Assembly: GCA_022605955.1 (NCBI GenBank)
Contig: JAKCOZ010000032.1
Location: 6,324,001 to 6,388,000, forward strand
Origin: Rallus limicola
Taxonomy: Eukaryota > Chordata > Aves > Gruiformes > Rallidae
Direction of reading: 5' to 3'
DNA length: 64,000 bases
Below, one piece after another: positions 12,001 through 23,539 of the stretch (position 1 is its first letter; the number at the start of each line of letters is the position of its first letter). Under the pieces are notes generated by a model, which saw nothing but the letters and a program-made list of their open reading frames with translations, had not been told where the DNA came from and made no database searches. The position numbers and the translations under genes were made by a program.

Positions 12001-14812
12001 AAAGGTAGAGCTTTCACTGCAAGCTGGGAGAAACGTATCTTGAGCAGATAGTGCCTTTTGTGTGACTGTTTTTCACAGAGACTATATCACAGTGAGATGA
12101 TGTGAGGGAGAGTTAAGCAAAATGGTCTCTGTGCTGATGAGGGCCCACTCTGTCTCTCCAAGAAGCTTTAGTTTTTTCTGTTCAGACACATAGTACGTTG
12201 CAAACATATTTACAATTCTTCTGAAAGGCAGCAATTTTTCTTCTGGTATTTTGGAATTATTTGTGCAATATTGTTGTTTGAATGTTACTCATAGAGATAC
12301 ATTGTTAAGGGATGTATTTGCATTTCAGGGCATCAAATAACAGGAATTACTACTGTGAGTTTGGATAGCTTATCAATGGCAGAATCATGCTATGGTGTGT
12401 GGATAATAATGCATCCATAGGAGCAATCATTTTGTTCTAGTAATAAGCACTTGCATTTTCCTAATGACAAGCTCTTGTCTCTGATCATTCTTTCAAATGA
12501 AAAGTTATTGAATACATTGGAGTACAGCTGTACTAACTCCCTGTTTCTTGAGATCTCTGTCTGCTTTTACTCCTAGTCAGAATAGGGATCTGCACTTACC
12601 TGGGTGATCAAAAGGGATAATAGACTTATGATTGAGTGTGGGTTAAAGTGGCTGTTGTAAGCAGCAGTTAGGATGATTGCAGGCACTGCTTTCTCTGCCT
12701 GCATTAAGTAGGGACGACTGAGTAATTATTCCCCAACTGCCTCTGGGTTTGAATAGAGATCACTGGCTAGAGTGTTCAGCCAAGGCTGATGAAAGGTTAG
12801 TGGAGAAAGGTCAGGTATACTGACAGCTGCTTTCTTGAATTGACATTTCCTTGCTTTTGGAATGTCCTTTCAGGATATTTGAGTTTTATAAGTTTTGCTG
12901 CTTATTTTAGATACTGGCATATATATACACACACAGCTACACATGCTGGGCCAGTATACCTTATGCCTTTACTGGTGGTTGTGACTCTGTGCTTTCTTCT
13001 TACATATTTCAAAAACTTCTGTTTCCTATCTGGGTTTTTATAGTTTTGGCTCAAAGTCAGTAAAATAGCTTGCAATTTCAATGTCATTTTCAAAGTTTTT
13101 TGCATGTCTTGAAACTACTTTTAAAGATAGAAGTCTTAAAAGGAAAATCTCAACCTTTGAGATCTGAAAGTGTATTCATAAAAACAATATTCTTCTGTTC
13201 TTTTAAAATACATTAGCCAGCTTCACATAGATTTGAAAAATGTGTCAGAGACACAGAGTAACTTTTGTTAAAAACATTGCACAGACTGTCACACACCGTT
13301 CACAGAAACGTGGCAGCACCAACTCAGTCTGCAGTTCTGGATGCCCTTGTGCTGCCTGTGCCACAGGTGGTGGCAGCTGTTGCTGCTTGCTGTGCCACAG
13401 CTGTACCACGTGTGGGACACGGTGCAGAGCCAGGCTGTCCCTTCTTACACCACTGGTGGTTTCAGTCACTTAACGAAACAATTAAGAAAATGGGAACAGA
13501 CCCATGCTACGTTTTACCTTGAGGCCAGATCAGGAAGTGGACTGAAGTTGACCCCACTGTAGATGATTGTATTACATATCAAGGGTACTGATAATCAAGC
13601 CCTGACCGTGCATGTAGCCTAAGGGTAGGCCAAGCTGAAGCTGACTGTAAATGTGATGTGCTTTGTGGCAGGCAGGATTGGGCCACTCTAGGAATGATGC
13701 TGCAAGGGAGATGAAGTAGTTTGTGGCAGATGTGGTGGGGCTTTTTTTGGATCTGAGCACAGAAACTGAAATGCTGTGAGGATGAGACCAGAGGAGCTAG
13801 GATCCCTGAAAGTAAGGGTGTCCTGAGACAGGGAGTGAGCTGAACTGTGCTGAGCCCTTTAAGGAAAAGGTGCACAGTACAGACCCTTTAATAGCTACAG
13901 GCAAGTTCCATCTGTGGGAAAGACAATGCAGTGGGTAGTTGGGACTTGTGCAGTTGTATCTGTCTAGATTTCAAATTGTAATTGTTGTTCACTTACTGGA
14001 GCCTGAGTTTTGGAAACTCAAAATCAGGAAATGGATGGAAAACCAGGGGTCTTTATTTATTGATGGCATGGTGCTGGGCCTTACCCTGTGTCTCAATTCA
14101 TAAATTTGAGTGCTGTGAAGTGCTAATGCCTTGCTTTATCCCTTTATTGACTACTCTTCAACAGCAGCTTAAGGTCTGACCCACTGTTTCTATGCAGAGA
14201 CTGCCTGTGACTGCTAACATTTCATGCAGTATTTTATTGCCTTTCCTAGTCTGTTAGGGTGGAAGGACATACAGGTGCCTCAAACATAGAGCTACCTCAA
14301 ACTTCATGTTACTTGTATGTCATGTTTTCCTGATGACTTTTAATGCTACCCTGGATAGAGGGAAGTCCAGACACTCTGGATTCTCATCACAGTAGTGCAG
14401 TGTTTCTTGCATTTAAGCTACTTAATCTTAAAGTAGTACTTAATCTTCATTTCAGTGTTTGGGGGGAGCATCTTTGGTAGTTCTGGAAATTACAACAGCT
14501 CTGTCAGAAGAGTTATTTCAGATGGAAGAAAACATTTTGTTCATCTTAAAAAAGGAACATTTAATATTTTTAATTTAAAGAATTGTCTTGTCATCTTTGT
14601 TAGATATTTACATCTCTTGTGGTTATTTTCCCTTTGTTATCTGTGTGTTGTAGCTGCAGAAAAGTAGATTATTGGTGGTTAATAATATGTACATGAAAAG
14701 ACCAATACTCTGTAAATAAGAAGTTAGGCCACAAAATGATATTTCTTACCAGAGAAAATACACATTGCATGGATCAATCATACTTGTGACAAAGCTCCAG
14801 ACACAGCGCTCT
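9038..14812. other. Intronic stretch without genes
   Basis: Apart from the CR1 tail at 10480-10532 this is AT-rich unique-looking intron. A more GC-rich patch lies at about 13290-13450 with short inverted repeats. The open frame of 145 codons at 11120-11557 shows no recognisable domain or splice context. Confidence 0.7.
10480..10532 (+). mobile_element. CR1 3'-end remnant
   Basis: The short stretch GTTGGATTTGATTC, then TCCCTTCCAACTC and ATTCTATGAAA, resembles the final 50 bp of CR1 elements. No upstream CR1 sequence is recognisable, so this is an old, very short insertion or decayed copy. Confidence 0.5.
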
Positions 14813-15037
14813 CACAGAATAGAATTGTAGGGGCTGGAAGGGCCCTCCAGAGCCCATCGGGTCCAACCCCCTGCCAAAGCAGGGTCCCTAGGACAGGTTG
14901 CACAGGTCGGTGTCCAGACAGGGATGGAATCTCTCCAGAGAAGGAGACTCCACACCCCCTGGGCAGCCTGTCCCAGGGCTCCCTCACCCTCACTGGGAAG
15001 AAGTTCTTCCTCATGTTGGTGCAGAACTTCCTGTGCT
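14813..15037 (-). mobile_element. CR1 LINE 3' fragment (copy 2)
   Basis: On the - strand this reads the CR1 C-terminus ([21 protein letters not shown], then CGVSFSGEIPSLSG) and the 3' tail, with the terminal ATTCTATT-type end at 14813-14822. Its tail segment at 14871-14925 is nearly the reverse complement of 3424-3478 in copy 1, including the GGGACCCTGCTTTGGCAG block, so both belong to the same subfamily. Confidence 0.92.
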
Positions 15038-15800
15038 TTACAATTAAAGCTTATGTTCTCCATTCATGTAAAGGTTCATCTACCCTGTTCTGGTCAGACA
15101 GGCTTCAGAGAACAGAGGCTATTTTAGGAAACTGTGTTGGATGCTTTTCAGGTGTCATTAATTTGGGGTGGATACAGATTTATGTTGTATGTAGAGTGGG
15201 GGTATAGTGAGCAGTCTAATGTGAGTATTTTAATACCATGCTGCAACTGTATTTGGAATATATAACTCCATTAATATGTTTTTCATGACTTACAATGTTA
15301 AACCTTGTCATCTTACTACCTGCCAGCTACTGTTTGCTCATTTGTAAAAAGCTGCTCTGGTGACATGTGTTAAAATTCTGTCATAGATCTTCTTGCCAGG
15401 TATCAAAAGTATTAGAACAAGTCTACAGATTGTATGCTGATACATGTCTAAACACTGTGTGTTGCCATTTTCACATTTTGGCCTTTGTTGTTGATGATGG
15501 TGATGCTGCTGGAAGGGCATTACCAGTTCTACCAGTTGTGCATATCTTTTTGCAGAGTTCTATGTGGTTTGATTGCAGCTTTCAGTGACACTGTCTGTGT
15601 TGCTACACAATACTGTGAATCAGTAAAACTGATAATTCAGCTCATTAGTTAAAGAATCCAAGATCTATGACTGAAGAAATGCATTTTCATATGCAGCTTT
15701 GTACCTTTATCTATTTAACTTCATATAATAAAAATTATTCCAAGCCATCATATATGACACAGCTGAAGATTACAGCTGCTGTTTAGATTTGTTACATATG
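15038..15800. other. Intronic stretch without recognised features
   Basis: AT-rich intron. Nothing identifiable was seen beyond short chance frames. Confidence 0.7.
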
Positions 15801-16958
15801 TGTGGTGGTTTAGCCCTGGCTGGAGGCCAGGCGCCCACCAAAATTGCTGTATTGCTCCCCTTTGGAGTTGGACAGGGAAGAAAATAGATACTGAGAGGCT
15901 CTGGAGTGGAGATAAGGACAGGGAAAGATCATTCTGCAACCAGCATCACAGGCAGAACAGACTCAGCACTGAATAAAGGAAAGAAGACTAATTTATTACA
16001 CTACACACACAGCCAGTGACACCAGAATTGGGTAATGAGAAGTGTGACCAGATCTTAAAGCAGCTCCTCCCACCCTCCCTTCTTAGCAGAGTTCAGTCAG
16101 GATTTCACTCCCTTCTTCCCCCTCATTGTGGCATGAGGAGGGACAGGGACTGAGGGAATGAGGATTTTAGTCAGTTCTTCACAAAATGTTCTCATTCTTA
16201 GCTGGCAAGGGACATTACCTTGCTCCAGTGTGGGGTCCCACCCATGGCAGACAGTCCTTCACAGACTTCTCCAACATGAGTCCTTTTCCTCAGGGCTTTG
16301 GTGCTGCCCCGGCGTGGGTCACTGCTATGGGTGCAGTCATCAATCACAGAATGTCTCTCAGTCTCTCAAGCCCAGACTGCTCCAGCCTGGTCCCCCCACG
16401 GGGTCACAAGCCCTCCCAGCAACCCTGCTCTGGTGTGGGTGTCTAATCTCTCTGTCTCTCTTCACGGGCTGCAAGTGCTGTCAGGGACTTGCTCCAATGT
16501 GGGTAACAGCATCTCCTGCTTGTCTCTCCCTGCTCCAGCGTGGGGCCTCTCCATGGGAAACAGGTGGGGTCTCAGCCTTTTCCATGGGCTGTGGGGGACA
16601 GCTGCTCCACCATGGGTTTCTCCATGGGCTGCAGGGGTGTCTTTCTCTCTGGCACCTGGGGTGCCTTCTCCTCCCACTTCACCAGCCTTGGTGTCTGCAC
16701 AGCTCCTTACATCTTCTCACTCCCTTCTCTGGGGGCAAAAAGTGGCTGCTTGTGGGTTGTGTTTTTTTTCTAAACACGATTCCCAGAGGCGCTGTGACCA
16801 TCGCTGATGGGCTCTGCCCTGGTCAGCAATGACTCTGGCCTCGGGTTGGCTGGCATTTACTGCCTGGGGCCTGCAGAGAGCTTCTCTCTGCTTCTTGCAG
16901 AAGCCCCCCCTGCAGCCCCCCTTTCTCCACTGGAACCCAGCCGTGCAAAACTACAACA
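15801..16958 (-). mobile_element. Solo LTR with internal tandem sub-repeats (LTR 2)
   Basis: A 1158-bp element reads on the + strand from TGTGGTGGTTTAGCCCTGGC to GTGCAAAACTACAACA. The terminal inverted TG/CA ends are present, and the flanks are ATATG (15796-15800) and CTATG (16959-16963), a 5-bp duplication with one mismatch. The transcriptional sense is inferred to be the - strand: its right end in that sense resembles the 3' end of LTR 1, and an AATAAA lies at 15997-15992 on that strand. About 16210-16640 is built of degenerate copies of a GCTCCAGYGTGGG ... CATGGGCTGCAG unit. These keep several frames open, including one of 224 codons at 16158-16832, which is not a gene. Confidence 0.85.
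16210..16640. repeat. Degenerate tandem sub-repeats inside LTR 2
   Basis: Repeated pairs of TGCTCCAGYGTGGGG and CCATGGGCTGCAG-like motifs recur irregularly, at about 40-80 bp spacing. Clear instances start near 16221, 16303, 16378, 16429, 16489, 16531 and 16605. Confidence 0.7.
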
Positions 16959-17726
16959 CTATGTCATGGGTTCAATAATATACTTTATTATTGATGCTCT
17001 AGATGGCTGCCATTGAAATTTAAGGAGCTCAGAATAATGGACTGCTTGACTTGTCCTTCTCAAGTGCTTCCACTTTCTTTCACTAATATGTATCTTGAAA
17101 AATTCTGTGCAGCTGCTCTCTGGTTGAAGAACTGAGCCCAAACTTTGCAGACTAGACTAACATGGGAATATGAAGAAATTCCTTGTTAAAGTCTTGAAGA
17201 ACAGAACAGCTTTTGGTTGGTTATTCATGCAAGTAGTTGAGCTGACTGATTTTCTGAAATCCTCTTTTCTCTATTTCTCTGCATGAATGTGCACAAACAG
17301 AGCTTGTATTTATGTCTTTGTTAAAAAGTATGGTTTTAAATGGTCCTCTTTGCTGTCCTCTCTCTATTCAAATGTTTTAAAAAACTGTTCCAGAGAAGTT
17401 CAGATGTTAGGTATAGCAAAAAAAAAACCCTATAAAAGTTTCAATATGTGATATGTGGGTGGAAAGTGTCATTCAGATTTTTCTTGTTCAGGGTTTTTTT
17501 ATGACTTTATCAAGTATTATGTTTTCAGAAAAAAGATTTATTCCAGAACTGGTAATGCCCATATGGCATATTGTGCTGTAATTATGCAGGAAAACATGTA
17601 GTTTTCATAATTCTGTTATTGGCATTGGCTGAGTAATTGATTCAGTTGACTTTGAACACTCCTAAAGTGGGTTTTCTTACATGTTCAGCATGTGTAATTG
17701 AAACTTAATGTTTGAACTGTCAGAAA
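16959..17726. other. Intronic stretch without recognised features
   Basis: AT-rich intron between LTR 2 and CR1 copy 3; nothing identifiable was seen. Confidence 0.7.
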
Positions 17727-18275
17727 GAGTGTGGCCAGTAGGTCTGGGGAGGTGATTGTGCCGCTTTACTGGGCATTGGTGAGGCCACACCTCAATTTCT
17801 GGGTCCAGTTCTGGGCCCCTCACTACAAGAAGGATAAGAAGATCCTGGACTGTGTTCAGAGAAGGGCAACCAGGCTGGGGAAGGGGCTGGAGGGCAAATC
17901 CTCTGAGGAGCAGCTGAGGGAGCTGGGGGTGTTCAGCCTGGAGAAGAGGAGGCTGAGGGGAGACCGTATCACCACCTACACTGACCTGACAGGAGGGTGC
18001 AGAGAGGTGGGGGATGGTCTCTTCAGCTGGGGACAGGAGATGGGACAAGGGGCAATGGGCTCAAGCTGTGCCAGGGCAGGCTCAGCTCAGATGTGAGGAA
18101 AAAATTGTTCACAGAGAGCGTTGTGGGGATGTGGAACAGGCTGCCCAGGGAGGGGGTTGAGTCACCATCCCTGGATGTGTTTAAAAAAAGGGTAGATGAG
18201 GCACTTAGGGATATGGTTTGGCATAGGACAGGAACGGTTGGACTCAATCTTAAAGGTTTTTAGTGATTCTGTGAA
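17727..18275 (+). mobile_element. CR1 LINE 3' fragment, different subfamily (copy 3)
   Basis: Sense-orientation CR1 C-terminal region: [24 protein letters not shown] sequence, then [40 protein letters not shown] and [20 protein letters not shown], ending with TTTTTAGTGATTCTGTGAA. The wording of the coding part ([24 protein letters not shown]) and the lack of the ATTCTATG tail set it apart from copies 1, 2, 4, 9 and 10. It is truncated at the 5' end and frameshifted, for example near 18000. Confidence 0.92.
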
Positions 18276-19519
18276 ATTTCCCCTTTTGTCAAACACTTAG
18301 CTTTATAAGGATGTGAACTCTTCAGGAAGAAGAGGTTTGAGTGTGCTTAAAAGACAAAAGTAGGGTAGAGAATTTCCCAAATAGATTTGCAATGGAACAG
18401 TAAGCTGCAGCTCCGTTTACCTGCTGAAACGTGGTCTTACGGAATTGGCGGTAACCTGCAGGCTCTGCTCGTCAGCTGGAGAAAGAGAATGAAAGATTTT
18501 CTCTTCTTAAGCCCTGTTTTTCATCTAACAGCTCTGAGTCAAGCTATTTCAGGATTAATCGGATCTTAACTTCAGGCTTGCTTTGAGGTAATGTAGTGCT
18601 GTGAGTGACTCCTGGCTCTGGAGAGGATGATGGAGTAATTTGTATACCTGACAGGAGGGGAAATACATTGGCTTGCTGAAGACTAATTGTTTTTGAGGGA
18701 ACCTTCAATAAAGTAGCATTTTCTCTTTCCAAGATGAGATCAATCATTGATTATGGTAATAAACAAGCATTTTTAAAAAAAATTAAAATATTTCTTAACA
18801 CCTACCTAGCTGTTTAATTTACAAGGCACTTTTTTTTTTTATTACTGTTTATGCAAAGCTATCATCATTACAGGAGGTTTTTCTTCATCAGTTTCCTATT
18901 TTCTGGAGGATGTTGATGACTGATTGATTGTTTTTCTAAATGTTAGTATACAATTTCTAGGAATGCTACAGTAATTTTTTGTTCAGCATGTATTCATTTT
19001 GTTGGGGTTTTTTTTTTTCTTTGTGTATAGGACAGATGAATTTTATTGTCCAAATGCTATTCTAATAGCAAGGACAGGCCAAGTAATTACATAGAGTAAA
19101 GAAGTACAAGAAAGGTTTCTTTAATTTGGATAATCTCTGGCCATCTTGAGGTGGTGAAAGGGAGAGCAGTTCCTAAGGTAAATTCTGTGCTAGATGTTCC
19201 TCTCTAAAAAGCAAAGGTTAGGAAAACATTTTGAATGGCACATGGAAATAATTTGTGTAGCGGTTGATTATAGGCTCTCCCTATGAATTTCATCAGCCAG
19301 AGTGCTGAGGTCTACTGCCTAGCTAAAAACAAGTGCTTTTTTCTTGCAGTCACTCAATTTTAAGGTATTTGTAATCCGGTAATTTACAAGATGCCACAGT
19401 CCTTAATTTACAGAACCACAGATGACTCCTCTCTGACAGAAATGGAGATACTTGCCTAGTTCTCAACTGGCTTTTCATCTTAATTTCCTGCCTAACTTCT
19501 ATTGGCCTTTTTTGTGAGG
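18276..19519. other. Intronic stretch without recognised features
   Basis: AT-rich intron with poly-A and poly-T runs (for example near 18773 and 18831). No coding or repeat signature was recognised. Confidence 0.7.
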
Positions 19520-20201
19520 AAGGAGAAGGACCTGGGGGTCCTGGTTGATGACAGGTTGGCTATGAGCCAGCAGTGTGCACTGGTGGCTAAGAGAGCCAAT
19601 GGGATCCTGGGATGCATCAGGAAGAGTGTGTCCAGCAGGTCGAAGGAAGTGATCCTCCCCCTCTGCCCTGGTCAGGCCCCACCTGGAGTGTTGTGTCCAG
19701 TGCTGGGCTCCCTGGTATAAAAAGGACAGGGATCTCCTGGAGAGAGTCCAGAGAAGGGCAACAAAGATGATTAGGGGCCTGGAACATCTCCCCTATGAGG
19801 AAAGGCTGAGTGAGCTGGGTCTGTTCAGCCTGGAGAAAAGAAGACTTAGGGGGGACCTAATTAGTGTCTATAAATATCTTAGACTTGGGATGCAGGGGGA
19901 ATTGGCCAGCCCATTTTCAGTGGTCAGTGGGGACAGGACAAGGGGCAATGGCTGTAAGCTGGAGCATAGGAAGTTCCACACCAACATGGGGATGAACTTT
20001 TTTACAGTGAGGGTGAGGGAGCAGTGGAATTGGCTGCCCAGGGAGGTGGTGGAGTCTCCTTCTCTGGAGATATTCAAGTCTCCTCTGGATGCCTATCTAT
20101 GCAGTATGAGATAGGGAGCTGCTTTGGCAGGGGGGTTGGACCCGATGATCTCTTGAGGTCCCTTCCAACCCCTAAGATTCTGTGATTCTGTGATTCTGTG
20201 A
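19520..20201 (+). mobile_element. CR1 LINE 3' fragment (copy 4)
   Basis: Sense-orientation CR1 from [20 protein letters not shown] through [37 protein letters not shown], and [18 protein letters not shown] to three ATTCTGTG units at 20178-20201. Compared with copies 1, 9 and 10, about 5 bases (the TACTC of CTCTACTCTGCC) are missing near 19665, which shifts the frame in the [11 protein letters not shown] motif. The 5' end is truncated in the reverse-transcriptase C-terminal region. Confidence 0.93.
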
Positions 20202-21544
20202 ATAAACAATGGAGTTTTATGTGAAATACCTTATTATCACTTTTGATGAAATCAGTCCTCTATCATAAAACTATTGCATTAGAAAAGTGAATGCTTCATC
20301 CTTAGTGTTCAGCTGGATCTTAAACCAGTAATTTAAAAGGGATCCGGGACCTGAGGATCTAAATTAAGAGTCTGCATTTCCATTTTCTTTCTGAAAAGAA
20401 AATCAAAATGTTTCTTGAAGAACAAAACCAGATTTCTAACTGTGGCCATAAACAGTATTTACTGGCACTTCCTTTTTATTTTAACTTTCATTTCAGTGAT
20501 TCATTCCCAGTTGTTTCTCTGTCTGGCGTGCTGCTAGTCTTTTTCTTAATTAGAAGAATATTCTTCTGTATCATTGCATTTGTGACCAATGTGCATGATC
20601 AGAAGGCTGGAAAAGTAAACAAATCAACCCCCACCATCCTATTAATTAAAGAAAAAAAAAAAAATCCTTTCAAGATCAGCTTTTTTCAAGAACTGCATCT
20701 TGCAGCTCATTTCCAAGCCTCTGTTGCCAGTTGGCACGTTTTCTTTTGCTTTATGTGAAGAAAATAAATGTCTCGAATCAGACAGCTGCAATGTTTAGTA
20801 GAATACATTAAGTAAATATAGTAAATTATTTTAATGACTCTATTTACTGGAAAATCCTTGCAAGCTTAGGTTATTCTGATTATTTTTAACCACTGTTTCT
20901 TTATCAGTAGCAGAATTTAAAATTTAGACAAAGTTAGAAAGAAAAGATAATCCAACTACTTAATTAGGGGCTGTAGGCAGGAATAATCTAGGATTATCTT
21001 TTTTATCAAGTAGCAATATTTCCAATTTTTTCCAAACCTTAATGCTGTATAGGAAGACTGATCAGTCTCTAAAAGGAGATGACTGGTAAAGGAAAACATA
21101 TTCTTGCTGAATATGTTTTGCTTTTTCCAGGAGAAGTGAAGGATATTCATCAATTTGAATATCACATAATTAGGAGAAAATAGGAAATTACATACACCCT
21201 GGAAGCAGGAGGCCAAAGTAAATCTTTTCTCTGGAAACTTGAGCACTTTCTTTTGTTAATGAAGCAGAAAAGCACCGTGCCATTTACATGGCAGGAACTG
21301 GTTTGGTCTGGTCAGTGTGGTCCCAGTCAACTTTTTGGGATAATAAGAGAAATACATTAAAATTTTGCAAAGTTCAAGTAGAAAGTGTGAACTATTTAAA
21401 CCCAAACAACGGCTGGGTAAAGGAATCAGGAAATGCTGTGTGACAGTTTGTAACCTTTTTTTAAGGAAGCAAGTTCATAATCACATTTTTGATCTTTGCT
21501 GCAATTCACTACAAAGGAGAGTATTTATTTCTTTGCTTTTAAGG
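20202..21544. other. Intronic stretch without recognised features
   Basis: AT-rich intron with no recognised element. The 116-codon frame at 20408-20758 is leucine/phenylalanine-rich but has no domain or splice context and is treated as chance. Confidence 0.65.
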
Positions 21545-22412
21545 AATCATAGAATGGCATGGGTTGGAAGGGACCCCAAGGATCATAGAGCTCCAACCCC
21601 CCTGCCATAGCCAGGGTCACCAACCTCAGGCCTGCCATTATCTACCCTTTTAAAAAGCTGATTCCCCTCCTGTGTCTCTGCTCCCTTCAGGGACTGGCAG
21701 GCTGCAATGAGGTCCCCCCGCAGCCTTCTCTTCTCCAGGCTGAACAAGCCCAGCTCCCTCAGCCTCTCCTCATAGGGGAGCTGCTCCAGCCCCCTGACCA
21801 TCCTTGTGGCTCCTCTGACCCCTCTCCAACAGTTCTACATCTTTCTTGTATTGGGGCCCCAGCTCTGGACACAGCTGGGGCCTCATGAGGGCAGAGCAGA
21901 GAGGGACAATCTGTCCCTGCTGCCACCCCTCTGCTGATGGAGCCCAGGATCCCCTTGGCCTTCTGAGCTGCCAGAGCCACTGCTGGCTCATGTGAAGTTT
22001 CTCACCTACCGGAATCCCCAGGTCCTCCTCAGCAGGGCTGCTCCCCAGGAGCTCTTCTCCCAGTCTGTATCTGTCTGGGATTCCTCCTGCCCAAGTGCAA
22101 CACCTGACACTTGGCAGTGCTGAACCTCATTAGGCTCACCCAGGCCCACCTTTCCAGCCTGTCAAGATCCCTCTGGATGGCTCCTTTCCTTCTGTGGTGT
22201 CAACCACACCACTCAGCTTGGTGTAATCCGCAAACTTGCTGAGGCTGCACTCAATCCCATCATCCATGTCACTGATCAAGATGTTAAAGAGCACCAGTCC
22301 CAAGACAGACCCCTGGGGGTCCCCGTTTGTCACCGGCCTCCACCTGGACATAGACCCATTGACCACCACCCTTTGTCTATATTTGGTCAACCAGTTTCTT
22401 ATCCCCTGGATA
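21545..22412 (-). mobile_element. CR1 LINE, truncated copy with RT remnant (copy 5)
   Basis: On the - strand it encodes [20 protein letters not shown], then [20 protein letters not shown] and [16 protein letters not shown], followed by the C-terminal [20 protein letters not shown]. The 3' end is GGTTGGAAGGGACCCC-type sequence at the low-coordinate side. The reverse-transcriptase FADD motif reads FADY, so a catalytic aspartate is lost. The frame is also broken several times. The left limit in element sense is near 22412, where recognisable sequence ends. Confidence 0.92.
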
Positions 22413-22570
22413 AGAAATACTGGAAACGTATTTCTAATTTGAATAAAAGAGGCCTAGTAATCTTCTGGGTTCGGTCAGCCACCTGCTGAGTCCAACAATG
22501 CAAACCCTACAGCAAGATTTCAAAGTAAAATACACTGGGAAGTCTTATGCAATGCTGACTGACGTTGAAT

Positions 22571-22918
22571 CAAAGAATTATAGAATGGTTAGGGCTGGAA
22601 GGAACCTAAGAGTTCCCTGGTCTTGTTCCACCCACCCTGCCGTGGGGAGGGAAACCTCTCGCTAGACCAGGCTGCTCGAGGCCCCATCCAGTCCAGCCTT
22701 GAACACCTCCAGGGAGGGGACATCTACCACTTTCCTGGGCAATCTGGGCCAGGGTCTCACCACCCTCCTAGGAAAGAATTTCTTGCTAATATCCATTCTA
22801 AAACTACCCCCTTCCAATTTAAAATCATTCCCCCTCTTCCTATCACTACATGCCCTTCTAAAAAGTCCCTCCCCAGCTTTGTTCTAGGCCACCTTCAGGT
22901 ACTGGCCCAAACTGTTAC
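22571..22918 (-). mobile_element. CR1 LINE 3' fragment, diverged subfamily (copy 6)
   Basis: The + strand shows the reverse-complement CR1 tail AGAATTATAGAATGGTTAGG, GGCTGGAAGGAACC, then the complement of the CR1 C-terminus (LPGKVVDVPSLEVFKAGL-type sense, followed upstream by a charged region). It lies about 160 bp from copy 5 in the same orientation. The wording differs clearly from copies 1 to 5, so it is a separate insertion. Confidence 0.82.
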
Positions 22919-22962
22919 AGTTAACCTAATAAGATAGTTTGATTTTAGGAAATTATAACAAC

Positions 22963-23539
22963 TGTGCTAGGGTGGGACAGGCTATGCTAAGAATGCTGTA
23001 CTTTGATAAGAGTATATACCAAGTACAGGGGGTTCCTATCTCCAGTAGGAATGGTTGGGAGCTGGAGAAATAGCCAAAAGATGAGATGAGCATGCACAAG
23101 AATTGGGTTTGATCAGCAGACTCAGAGAGGAAGACTGTCAAGAACCACCAGAGGACCCCACCTCAGGACAACTATGTATGTGTTAGGACATATGCATATG
23201 ATAATGATTTCCAGGAAACAACATGAATATGCTAATTATTGCCCTCTCCTCCTTTTATTCAAAGTAATCAATAAAGTTAGCCACTGGTTGTTTTTTTTTA
23301 GAATGAGAATATATATATTAAAGTAACCAAACCAATCGTTGCAAAGGTCAAATTAAGAAGCAAGCATTCTATGCAATTTTAAGCAATGGCCCTGCTAAAA
23401 AAATGTATAAATACAGTGTGATTTCTAACTAACTCTGGAACAGGCCTTTGGTGGCACTATCCTCCCCAGCGCTGGAATAAAGAAGTGCCTGCTTATCTGC
23501 TTCATGTAGGCAAGTTCTTTGCGATTGTGACTGTGAACA
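22963..23539 (+). mobile_element. Probable LTR, unclassified (LTR 4)
   Basis: This block looks like an LTR by promoter layout: TATAAATA at 23406-23413, AATAAA at 23476-23481 some 65 bp downstream, then a U5-like segment. A start at TGTGCTAGGGTGGG (22963) and an end at GTGAACA (23539) would give TG...CA ends. The flanks do not show a clean target duplication, so the ends are uncertain. It could instead be part of an older composite insertion. Confidence 0.45.

Noticed and set aside
16210..16640. Repeat spacing that could suggest a CRISPR-like array
   Set aside because: The units are degenerate, spacing is irregular, and the array sits in a vertebrate LTR.
16158..16832. Open frame of 224 codons, the second longest in the window
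   Set aside because: It lies entirely inside solo LTR 2 and is kept open by the tandem sub-repeats; the overlapping frames are equally open and no domain is seen.
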